Shown here piece by piece: positions 1 through 9,200 of a stretch of DNA of 41,550 bases; the first letter of the stretch is position 1; each line of letters opens with the position of its first letter. The position numbers and the translations under genes were made by a program. Source of the DNA: a virus; the IMG/VR virus record IMGVR_UViG_3300025102_000077, positions 1-41,550 of that record; one strand, given 5' to 3'. The notes below the pieces were generated by a model. It made no database searches. It was not told the origin of the DNA and saw only the letters and a program-made list of their open reading frames with translations.

Positions 1-128
1 TACTTGAACCATCTCCTGAACCATCTCCTGAACCATCTCCTGAACCATCTTCTGAACCATCTTCTGAACCATTTCCTTGTCCCTCTCCTTGTCCCCCTGC
101 ATCAGCTAGAGCTTTTAATCTTGTTTCT
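1..128. repeat. Terminal redundancy, left copy, with 12-bp tandem units
   Basis: These bases match 41411-41550 except that the right copy has one more 12-bp unit (GAACCATCTCCT type) and one G-to-A change. The tandem units encode GDGS/EDGS on the minus strand. The overlap shows that the sequence closes on itself, by circular permutation or as an assembly of a circular map. The one-unit difference suggests repeat number varies among the molecules sequenced. Confidence 0.9.
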
Positions 129-301
129 TGCGCTCTCTTTGCTATAACTCCTGGATCGTTTTGTACTGAAGCTAGAAGATCTGCTGGATTACTGTCTGCA
201 CGTGGTTCTTCATATATTGCAGGTTCTCCTTGTGATTGGAAATACTTAGCTATGAAACTTCCGCTTGGTAACTCTCTTCTTAAAAATGGAAATAAAATCA
301 T
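1..301 (-). CDS. N-terminal part of junction-spanning Gly-Asp-Ser repeat protein (continues at 41550)
   Basis: The ATG at 301 overlaps the stop of the 413-aa gene (ATGA). The first ~56 codons begin MILFPFLRRELPSG and are followed by GQGEGQGNG and a run of four-residue units, EDGS then GDGS, which reaches base 1. The frame has no stop and continues in register at the other end of the window: joining 301-129 to 41550-40383 gives 446 residues, and using the repeat copy at 1-128 instead gives 442. I do not recognise the family. Its position, last in the portal/internal-protein block and just before the scaffold promoter, suggests a virion protein; the repeat is probably a flexible acidic linker. 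Confidence 0.8.
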   Translation of the reverse strand, partial: MILFPFLRRELPSGSFIAKYFQSQGEPAIYEEPRADSNPADLLASVQNDPGVIAKRAQETRLKALADAGGQGEGQGNGSEDGSEDGSGDGSGDGSGDGSS

Positions 302-1539
302 TTAACTCTTGAGTTCCACATAGTACCACCTGTTACTCTTTGTCCAGGTTGTCCGAATACTGATTCTAAATCTGCTACTGCTTTGTCTTGATATGTTTGT
401 GTGCCTAGTTCAGCAGCTATCTCGAATGCAATATCTTCTCTTTCTTTAATATCATTAGTAGCAATAAATCTTGCCCACTCTGATGATGATTCATCAGGTT
501 CTTGTCCCACTATATTTTTAAATTCGTATCTCCATTGTGGAGCAGCAGTAGAATATTTTTTAACATTAGTACCTTTATATTGTGGATGAGAAGCCATAAA
601 AGAATCTTCTAATGATGGTAAGTATGTCTCTGTATACCATAGTGGATTAGCTTCTTTTTCATTAGCTATATTTGTTAAATTTAAATTATCTGATGCACCT
701 GGACCAAGTATTGCGTCTATATCAGTAGCTATAGATTGTGTTGCAACAATGACATTTATATCTTCGCCACTAATAGCTGCTTGTACTTCTGGAGGTAATA
801 TACCAGGCAATCTAGGATTTTTAATTTTGTCATATACTAAACTTAAATCTTCATAACCTGGTGTACCATTAACTGAATTAGATACGAGTACATTAATTAA
901 ATCTGGATCTAAATCTTTGAAACCCGCTAACATCATATCACTTACCACTTTTTCATATTCAGATTGAAAGTTAGCATTATATTGTGCAGGATCTTGTGCT
1001 TTTAATTTTACTGCTTTTCTTTCTGCTGATGTATGGTCTCTATACCAAGTTGTATTCATAAGTTCTGCATCTCTTGGTACTCTACCCTCTTGTGCTGCCT
1101 CAATAGCAACTGCTAAATAATCGTAGTTACCATCTTTATCTGTAGATAATAACCATGGTGCTGTCTTTGCTTCTTCTTTTATTGTCTCTACAAGGTACTC
1201 ATAAGGTGTTGCACCATCAGGTAATTTATCAGCTATATTATATAATTGATTTGTTGTACCAAAATTATAACTACTATTCCACATATCTGTAGTTATAAAA
1301 CCATCAGATTTAACTACTTCTCCGTTTTGTATAATAGTATTAGGAGTTAATGTTTCGTTACCAGGAACTTTTTCTAGTATTTCTAATGGATCTTCTATTA
1401 AATATTTCCAAGTAAACATACTGCCATCAGGTAACTCAATAAAAGCCATTAGCCAAAAGTTGTTATCTTGTTGTACTACTTCATAATCAGCAGGTAATCC
1501 TGCTATTAATCTGTTTTGTTCTTTACTTTGTGTTTCCAT
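298..1539 (-). CDS. Putative virion protein, 413 aa
   Basis: A 413-residue soluble-looking protein beginning METQSKEQNRL. It has no signal peptide, membrane segment or motif that I can name. Its start lies 17 bases inside the preceding 677-aa gene and its stop overlaps the next start as ATGA, so it is translated within one message. It sits among large proteins between portal and scaffold, where podoviruses with big internal cores encode ejection proteins; a virion role is inferred from that alone. Confidence 0.7.
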   Translation of the reverse strand: METQSKEQNRLIAGLPADYEVVQQDNNFWLMAFIELPDGSMFTWKYLIEDPLEILEKVPGNETLTPNTIIQNGEVVKSDGFITTDMWNSSYNFGTTNQLYNIADKLPDGATPYEYLVETIKEEAKTAPWLLSTDKDGNYDYLAVAIEAAQEGRVPRDAELMNTTWYRDHTSAERKAVKLKAQDPAQYNANFQSEYEKVVSDMMLAGFKDLDPDLINVLVSNSVNGTPGYEDLSLVYDKIKNPRLPGILPPEVQAAISGEDINVIVATQSIATDIDAILGPGASDNLNLTNIANEKEANPLWYTETYLPSLEDSFMASHPQYKGTNVKKYSTAAPQWRYEFKNIVGQEPDESSSEWARFIATNDIKEREDIAFEIAAELGTQTYQDKAVADLESVFGQPGQRVTGGTMWNSRVK

Positions 1540-3556
1540 ATATAAACGTTTCTAATAGTCTATCAGGTTCATTTTTTGTATTTACTGGTTTTTCACGCAT
1601 AAATGACAATGTACCTTTTAATTTTTCACTTATATTTGTGTTATCAATGCTTGTTGGTAGGTATGCAGATACGTATTGTGTATCTGTTTCTGCATCCATA
1701 ATTTTATTTATTAACATATCAGTAGGACTTATTTTTTCTACAACACCCATAATATTATTTAGACGCTCCCAGTCTGGTTCGTATTCTTTTTGATTGTACG
1801 CAGCTACACCATGTGCTGCTCCTAAATTATTCCAATAATTATGTGCGTATGTATTAGCCATATTTTTAAGTTCTGGAGCAGCAGCAATAGTCATTGCTAA
1901 ACCTAATACTGCTGTTTCATATATATCTACAAAATCTAGTACACCACCTGGAGTTAATAATTGTGTTCCTAATCTTGTAAGTCTAGTTTTAAATCTTTTT
2001 TTTACTACTTTGTCTACAGGTAAATTGTCAACTTGTTTATTTAAATTATCTACTATATTAGCAAATTCATCTGATTCGTTTGGTGTTAATTGTGATTGTG
2101 CATTTAAATCAGCTTGTTCAGCAATTTCTTCAGCAGTAAATTCTACAGTACCCTCTGGTTCTGCTAATTCTAAAAATTCATTTAACCTATCTCTATCTAC
2201 TTCATCAACTAATTCATCTGGAATTGTGTCTGGTATATCTACGTCTGGATCTATACCAGTTAAACTATTCTCACCTACATCATCTATTTCATCAAGTAAC
2301 TTTTCTTCATCAATAGGACCTATCTCATCTTCTATTTCTGATAAAGATTGTTCAGTCATAGCATCACCATCTGCAAGATCTCCAGTTAATTCTTCTTCTG
2401 CTTCACGTGCTAATCTATTTGATTCATCATCAAGTGTGCTAATATCATCTGGTACATCTACTGCATTCGCATCTATAAATGGTATAACAGCAAAACTATC
2501 AATATTTTTTACTTTGCTTGCGTTAGCTTGAAACTCTCTTACACCAACTTTATCTATGTTCATTCGTTTTCCATAACCTAAATCATCATTAGGATCTAAA
2601 AATACTACTTCGTATTGTACATTAATAGGTCCTGTTACAAACCCCTCAATGCCAGATTTTCTCAACGCTGCAATAGTATCTATATCTCCTACACCAGTTA
2701 TCTGTCTTACTTTCTCTTTTATACTACTTGAGAAACCTTGTGTAGTTAAAGTTGTGAATGGTTTTCCATCAACATAAATATAGTGAGGAAAATCCATATC
2801 TTTAGTAGCTTCAACTAAATCATCAAAACTAACGCCTGTTTCTTTTGCAAATGTTTGCCAATCTATTTTGCTTATTTGATCTCGCAAACCAACAGAGTTA
2901 CCTACTAATGGACCTTTTGTTCCTGCATACTTTCCTGGTCCTATATCTATTAATAAATTATTTGTATCTACTTGTACTTTATAATACGAAGTTAAAGGTG
3001 CATTTGTACCTCCTCCTGTTATTTGTGATAATGATCTACTTCCTACAGGATCTGTATAAAATCCTGGTATCTGATGTACATCTCTACCATATCTAATATC
3101 TCCTGGATTTACTTTACCTGCACCTTGATGACTTACATAAAACTCTACACTACCTGTAGTGCTTGGATTTAAACCATCATAAAAATTATTAATATATCTA
3201 TTTTGTTCTTCTACAGGTAAATTCTTATAATCTATTATTCCACCTTGCGCTCTAGGAAATTTTTCTGTTAAAAATCTTTGAGTACCCTCAAAGTTAAACA
3301 TACCTCTACTAACATGTCCATCTGGCACAGATTTTTCACCTAAATTTTTCCAGTTTATTGTGCTATCAGGAAATTTAGGAAACTCTGGTTGTGTTGAACC
3401 CTCTTTTATAAGCTCGACAATTCTTGCAGCATCTTCTTCTGGAAAACCTTGTGCTTTTGCGAAATCTTCTAAGAAAGTTAAAGGCATAGTTCTTTCACCG
3501 TAATTGTCTAATGCATCTCCAAATAATTCAATTATATCTTCTATTTGCCAATCCAT
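1523..3556 (-). CDS. Putative virion protein with possible ADP-ribosyltransferase-like domain, 677 aa
   Basis: The N-terminal ~60 residues are acidic and helical. From about residue 140, EFYVSHQGAG is followed by PGFYTDPVGSRSLS and, near residue 310, QYEVVFLDPND. This order (a strand with His and Gly, a GFYxTD-like segment with Ser, a closing strand VVFxDP) resembles ADP-ribosyltransferase-like domains in phage structural proteins, but I see no certain catalytic Glu. Residues ~370-500 are rich in Asp and Glu, then a hydrophobic stretch near 560-580 (AVLGLAMTIAAAP) may touch membrane. It starts by TAATG overlap with the 36-aa gene. A virion or ejected protein is likely; enzymatic activity is a hypothesis. 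Confidence 0.65.
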   Translation of the reverse strand: MDWQIEDIIELFGDALDNYGERTMPLTFLEDFAKAQGFPEEDAARIVELIKEGSTQPEFPKFPDSTINWKNLGEKSVPDGHVSRGMFNFEGTQRFLTEKFPRAQGGIIDYKNLPVEEQNRYINNFYDGLNPSTTGSVEFYVSHQGAGKVNPGDIRYGRDVHQIPGFYTDPVGSRSLSQITGGGTNAPLTSYYKVQVDTNNLLIDIGPGKYAGTKGPLVGNSVGLRDQISKIDWQTFAKETGVSFDDLVEATKDMDFPHYIYVDGKPFTTLTTQGFSSSIKEKVRQITGVGDIDTIAALRKSGIEGFVTGPINVQYEVVFLDPNDDLGYGKRMNIDKVGVREFQANASKVKNIDSFAVIPFIDANAVDVPDDISTLDDESNRLAREAEEELTGDLADGDAMTEQSLSEIEDEIGPIDEEKLLDEIDDVGENSLTGIDPDVDIPDTIPDELVDEVDRDRLNEFLELAEPEGTVEFTAEEIAEQADLNAQSQLTPNESDEFANIVDNLNKQVDNLPVDKVVKKRFKTRLTRLGTQLLTPGGVLDFVDIYETAVLGLAMTIAAAPELKNMANTYAHNYWNNLGAAHGVAAYNQKEYEPDWERLNNIMGVVEKISPTDMLINKIMDAETDTQYVSAYLPTSIDNTNISEKLKGTLSFMREKPVNTKNEPDRLLETFIYGNTK

Positions 3557-3666
3557 TATTCAATACCTCTACCAATAATATGGCACCTACATTCACAAAT
3601 AATTTTATGTACCTCTGTATCATCAAGAGGTAAATTAAAACCACAAAAATAACAATTATACTTCAT
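3556..3666 (-). CDS. Cys-rich microprotein, 36 aa
   Basis: A 36-residue frame starts at the TAATG overlap with the lysozyme-like gene and ends in another TAATG with the 677-aa gene. It contains CYFC near the N terminus and CECRC near the C terminus, enough to bind one zinc ion as a knuckle. The exact fit between two stop/start overlaps is the main support. Function unknown. Confidence 0.7.
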   Translation of the reverse strand: MKYNCYFCGFNLPLDDTEVHKIICECRCHIIGRGIE

Positions 3667-4460
3667 TATTTACCTTGCTTCATTTGTTCAAATCTGAATT
3701 TATCGTAGCCAATATTTTTAGGTTCATTAGGAAGTAATGTTGTTCCTTTAACAAAATCATTTAATGTTTCTGCAAACTTAGCTGCTTGCTCTTCCATACT
3801 TTCTTGTACTGGTTTAGCGTATGCAAAATCAAGAATTTTATTTGCAAATTTTGGATTTTCAAAATCTTTTTTTCTCATAAGATTTCCTCCTGTATATCTT
3901 TCTGCTTGTATTGATTCTGCATCCATCATGAAATCTGAATCTGGTGTAACCATATTAAAGGTTGACCAATTCTCTAAACCATTTGGTCCATCACCCTCTA
4001 CATATCCAGATATATAAATAGCTGCAACTGCATTTATAAATGGATTACTTATATTATCTACAAAATCTCTACCATTATCAAATAGTTCTGGAAATATTTT
4101 TTTAAATCTATCTTCCCAAAAATCATTTATCTGCCACAATCCATAGTCGACAGAGCCATCACTATTTGGTTTACTTACTCTGTTTTGTGAATAACCTAAA
4201 CTATAACCACCGTCATGATGTTCAGCTAATGCTACTGCAACTAACTGTTGCATTGCAGATGGATCATCTGTATTTAATACAAACTCTCTTTCATCATTAG
4301 GATTATATTCAGATGTAGATAAGTTTTTAGATTTTACATAATTGTCTGCAAATACTAAATAAGAATATAATCTTTCAGGTGTGTATTGTTCTTTATCTGG
4401 TTGATCTGGTGCAAATGATAACCCATTAGCCATTATCAACCCTATTATAAATAATCTCAC
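3666..4460 (-). CDS. Lysozyme-like / lytic transglycosylase virion protein, 264 aa
   Basis: Around residues 72-110 the sequence reads VALAEHHDGGYSLG, then DGSVDYGLWQINDFW. This matches the SLT/lysozyme-like fold: a catalytic Glu after a small helix, then the (D/S)YGLWQIN strand motif. A muralytic enzyme among large virion proteins fits a role in opening peptidoglycan during DNA entry, as T7 gp16 does, rather than host lysis. The GTG at 4460 overlaps the upstream stop and would give a hydrophobic N terminus (MRLFIIGLIMANG); an ATG nine codons in (MANGLSFAP) is an alternative start. Neither has a strong ribosome site. Confidence 0.75.
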   Translation of the reverse strand: MRLFIIGLIMANGLSFAPDQPDKEQYTPERLYSYLVFADNYVKSKNLSTSEYNPNDEREFVLNTDDPSAMQQLVAVALAEHHDGGYSLGYSQNRVSKPNSDGSVDYGLWQINDFWEDRFKKIFPELFDNGRDFVDNISNPFINAVAAIYISGYVEGDGPNGLENWSTFNMVTPDSDFMMDAESIQAERYTGGNLMRKKDFENPKFANKILDFAYAKPVQESMEEQAAKFAETLNDFVKGTTLLPNEPKNIGYDKFRFEQMKQGK

Positions 4461-6259
4461 TAACCAATAATATCACTCATCCTGTCAATTGAATAGGTTA
4501 AATATGAAAGATTTCTAGCATCTTCATCTGCTTTAGCTTGTGCTTGTATTTCAGGTTGTAATGTCTGTTCTATACGTTCAGCAGTTCTAACTCCTGGACT
4601 ATCAGGCACTTGTAATTTGCTTTCTGGCATCATTCTTCTTCTTACTAAATCTAAATTTCTATCATACTCAACAGCAGCATTTGCATAGTCTTGTTCTGAA
4701 TCTTTATAGAAATCCATAAAAGCTGCCATTTCTCCTGTAGTCATATTTGTTCTACCACCTGCTGCACTAATTGCAGTCTGTACTGCTTCTTTAACTGCTA
4801 AAGGTCCTGCTGATGGATAAACTAAAGGATATATAATTGGTCTATTTTTATAATCTTCTATTGCTCCTTGTAAGTATGGTCCTACCTTTTCTAACTTATA
4901 GTTAGCTTCTGTCATAGCTTCTTTCATTGCTGCTCTTGTTTGTAAACCCCATGTACCTGCTTCTGAATAGTAAGCATCTGGTGATAACATTCCTGCTTGC
5001 ATTAATTGTAATTGAATAGCTTGTTGTTCATCAGGAGGTAAACTAATCCAATTAATTTTTCCCTCTGCTGGATCTCCAGCAATGTGATCAAATCCTCTAT
5101 ATAAGTTATCTACACCGTAATCACTTACTGTGAATTGTTCTTTAGTATCTTTTGCAAATCCCTCTACAGTAGGTTCTTGTACTTCTGCTTCTATATTTTT
5201 AAATATAAAATGATCTGATGGTAAACTTCCAAATACATCTGTATTTCCTATATCTTCAAATAATAATTGTTGTTTATATTGATTAAAACTTTCTGTTCTT
5301 TCTGCTTCAGTTGTTCCTGTTAATTGTATAGGAGGTGTGTTTTGACCTATTAGACTTTCTGCTTGTTCTGCTGATAAAAACTCTTGTTTAAAATCTTCAA
5401 ATTCTCCTGTTATTGGATTTATAGTATATGTCATGTAATAAGTATTACCTGTTGCAACATTAGTTGCTACACCAGATTCATCAACATTATCTTTTAATGA
5501 AACGAATGATCCTGGTTTTGGTTTATAAGTGTTTGCATCTTCTGGTTTAATAAATTCTGGATAGTAATATACTTCAGCATCATTAGCACCAAATAATTTA
5601 AGTCTTGGTAAAGTATATTGCAATGCTATATTATCTGTTCCACGACTAGAAAATGTTTGTTGGATTGATGGTGAAGTGTAAAATAAAAATCCTGATCCAC
5701 CTTTTGGTTTAGCTATTATTGCTGCTTTACCTGTTTCGTCAACAAATTCATTAACTTGTTCTTTTAAAAAGTTTCTATAAGTTGATGATTCTTCTGCATT
5801 TACAGGACTTACACCAGTAGCTAAATCAACACCACTATTAATTGATTGAACAAAATCTACAGGTAAAGTGTATTTATACCTAGGTCCTGAAAAAGAATAA
5901 CTTTGATATTCGTTTACAAATTCTGCTTCTCCAGGAATAAAATTTTCTAATACTGATAAAGAATCTTCAACAACTTGAACATTGTCAGCATAAAAAGAAT
6001 CTAAAGAAGCATTGTTTTCATTGTTATTCATTGCATCATAAACTTCTAAAGTTGTAATTATTTGTGCAATAAATTGAGTATCAGAAATATCTTTAGTAAT
6101 TAAACTATTCAAATTTGTAATTAAATTGTCATCTATTCGTGAACTACTTGTTAATTGCTCTATTGAACCAGCAGTAGTTTGTGAACCATAAGGCATTTTA
6201 ATTACACTTCTGTTAGCTAATACTGCTTCTATTAGCGCTTCTTTATATCCATCTTCCAT
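4460..6259 (-). CDS. Putative internal virion protein, 599 aa
   Basis: A 599-residue protein beginning MEDGYKEALIEAV, linked by TAATG to the giant protein gene. Residues ~405-455 contain WISLPPDEQQAIQLQLMQAG followed by WGLQTRAAMKEAM; this is reminiscent of peptidoglycan-binding helices (LQxxLxxAG...G..T..A) but too divergent for a firm call. There is no signal peptide and no membrane segment. It lies between the giant protein and the lysozyme-like protein, so a role in the internal core or ejection apparatus is likely. Confidence 0.7.
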   Translation of the reverse strand: MEDGYKEALIEAVLANRSVIKMPYGSQTTAGSIEQLTSSSRIDDNLITNLNSLITKDISDTQFIAQIITTLEVYDAMNNNENNASLDSFYADNVQVVEDSLSVLENFIPGEAEFVNEYQSYSFSGPRYKYTLPVDFVQSINSGVDLATGVSPVNAEESSTYRNFLKEQVNEFVDETGKAAIIAKPKGGSGFLFYTSPSIQQTFSSRGTDNIALQYTLPRLKLFGANDAEVYYYPEFIKPEDANTYKPKPGSFVSLKDNVDESGVATNVATGNTYYMTYTINPITGEFEDFKQEFLSAEQAESLIGQNTPPIQLTGTTEAERTESFNQYKQQLLFEDIGNTDVFGSLPSDHFIFKNIEAEVQEPTVEGFAKDTKEQFTVSDYGVDNLYRGFDHIAGDPAEGKINWISLPPDEQQAIQLQLMQAGMLSPDAYYSEAGTWGLQTRAAMKEAMTEANYKLEKVGPYLQGAIEDYKNRPIIYPLVYPSAGPLAVKEAVQTAISAAGGRTNMTTGEMAAFMDFYKDSEQDYANAAVEYDRNLDLVRRRMMPESKLQVPDSPGVRTAERIEQTLQPEIQAQAKADEDARNLSYLTYSIDRMSDIIG

Positions 6260-9200
6260 TATGTCTCCATACTATTTGGTAAATACATACCATATTCTGC
6301 GTATACATTTTCATCATATATCATATCTTCTAAAAAGTCTTGTCTCTCTGCTATATATGGTAGCAATACTCTTTGTGCAACAAAGTAAAAATCATCATTA
6401 CGCATAGTTAATCTAGCAATTTCATCTCTTAAAAATTTACGTTCTTTAATATATTTTCTGGAAGATCTCCAACCATCTTGACTATAACCCTCTGCAAATG
6501 ATTTCTTACTAAACAAATCAAATAAACTTAGAATACGTTTTACATCTTGTCCTACTCTTGTATTAGATAATTTAGGTTCATTTACCCATTTACCTAATTC
6601 TTCTACTTGTAATTCTACATTTACAGTTGCAGGTAAACCAACTATAGTTTGGTCATATCCAGGAAACTGTTCTCTAGCATTAATTTGTTGAAGAGATAAG
6701 AATCTATTTCTTTTTCTGTTTTGTTGTGGATCATTTATATTAAATATTTCTAATGATTGTACTCTTTGATTCTCCATATAAAACTCACCTAAAGATTGAT
6801 TTCTTTTAGCTAACCATTCGTCTGCACTAAGTGGTTCTCTTGTTTCATTTATAATTGTATTTATATATGCTTCATAATTAAATGCACCACCTCCACCTTT
6901 AGGTATAGCAAATTGTGCTGTAAATCGATAGTCTTTAAATAAATCAGGATTGTTTCTTTCAAACTCTGCTCCCTTTTCATCTACTGGTCTTGGCTCTATA
7001 ACAATTGATTTAGGTTGTACTATATCTATAGGATTAAAACCAAATCTTTCTATAAAGTGTTTTGTCGCTCCATAGTTATCTCCTGGCGCAAACTCTAATT
7101 GATTAGTTCCCTCTATAGTAGGAGGTGTATCTAAAATCTGTCTATAGTAATCTGACAAAGATTGCATTGCCCATACTGTTCCATTATTCTTTGGATCATG
7201 TATTTCGTACCTAGCATTTAATCCAGTAGGTCCAATAAATTGTGAAAACGCTTTTACCATTGTTAACCAAGCGCTAGTTGTTTTTGCTCTCTGCATTAAC
7301 TCTGCTTGTTTTTCTGGTGTACTGTCATCTTCTCCATTTGCTTTTAACAATCTATATACGTCTATTTGTGAATTTATTTGTACACGTTTAATTTCATCTG
7401 TAGGTGCGTCTGTACCATCTTCTTGAAAACCTCTAATAGCTCTCCAGGCATTTCTCATCCACGCTGGAATACCTGCTGATCTAATAAAGTCTCCTGCGTT
7501 CTGTACGTCAGGTAAACCATAAGGAAAGACAACTTTTTTAAAATTATCAAATGTAGGATTACCTCCAAGAAATGCAGAGAAAGGTATAGCTACCATAGGT
7601 CCTACACCTGGTATTACATTTAATGCTAAGTTAAGAGAACTAGCATAACCAGGTAATCTAATGTCTGCTTTCCTATCTTCTCCTAATGCTAGATTACTAA
7701 CTAACTCACCACTAAATGGATAATAAAATACTTCTTCACCAGTAACATCATCTTGTGCTAAAAATCCCTCTCCCTCTACAGGACTAAATGGATTTTCTTT
7801 TCTTGCTGCATTAACTACGTTTTGTCCTTTTCTAATTACTTCTGGATTTTCTGCTATTAGTTTTGCCCAGGTAGTCATAATTTCTTTATATGCTTGTCCG
7901 AATGGAAATATAGCACGCATGTTGTAAAAGAATTTATTATTTTTAGATAAGTCATACAGTAAATCTTCTACACCTTGTAATGCAACTGCTTTAGCAACTG
8001 TGTCTATTTGGTCAAAAGATGTTGCGTCATTTGTAAAACCTGATGCTTTGTATAATTTATTTCTTTCTCCATAATATTGTTCTTTTCTTCTTTCAAATTT
8101 TCTTTCTATGTTCAATTCTAATTTATCTAATCTCTCATTTATTTGTCCTCTAATATTATCTACTTGTGATTTCTTTTTATTTAAAGCTGCTGTGTGATCT
8201 TGTAAAACTTCAGTTGCTGCATCTATAAACTTTTGTCCTTTTTCTAATTCTGCTTCAAAAAACTTTACATTTGCTTCTCCTAAATTGTTGGCAATTTCAT
8301 CTCCTTTTTCATTAAATTCTTTATTTAATTTTTTCCAAGCGCTTTTCTTTTGTGCCTTTGTAGTTTCTAAAAATGCTTCTAATTCAGGAACTGCATCAAA
8401 ATATCCATCTTTAACATTTTGTCTTAACTCTGCAAGAGTTTCTGAATACAAATTATTCCACTCTGTTTCAGTAATTTTTATATTATCTAAGTCATTAAAT
8501 AATACTGATAGCTCCATATCCCCAAATTTATCTGATGCACCTCTTTCATATATGTCTCTCAATACTTCATACTCTTGTACATATTCATTAGTTTCAAATT
8601 TTGGAGTTTCTCGTGCAACATAATTATCTAATCTATCTTGCATATTTTTTATATTTCTATTTATTCTGCTGATAGAACCTCTAAGACGATTGATGGTAGT
8701 AGGCATCTTTGGTTTATTTTTACGAGGAGAGTAAGTCTGTATACCTGCTTTTTTCTTAGCATAGCCCAGTAATTCGTGTTCAAAGTTGTCTGCTGGATAA
8801 CGAGCTTCCATGTTACTTAATTTGTGTTCACGCTCACTACCAATTATTTTTAATTCTTTTTCACGCAACTCATCTATCTTTTTATCATATTTTATTTTTC
8901 TTTGAGGAGATATTTTTCTTGATTTCTTTCCTTGTTTAACAATTAAATCTTCACTTATATCATAATCAGCAAACATACCCAAAGAATATTTTTGACCTTT
9001 ACCTAACCAATATTTATTACCTTGAAACTCTTCTAGTTCATTTAAGTATTCTCTTTTTATTTTTGTAAATTCTTTTTGTAATTTATTAATGTCTTTTTGA
9101 AAATCTACAGATACATTACCTGCTGCTGCATCTATTTCATCTAACTTTTTAATTTCCTTTTTAAACATATCTAAATTAATAGTTGTATCTTGTTTACGTA

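Noticed and set aside
1-128. CRISPR-like short direct repeats
   Set aside because: Units are 12 bp with no spacers and are codons of a GDGS repeat in an open frame.
2010-2531. Plus-strand Ser-rich open frame
   Set aside because: It is the antisense of the acidic segment of the 677-aa gene; no ribosome site and skewed composition typical of a shadow frame.
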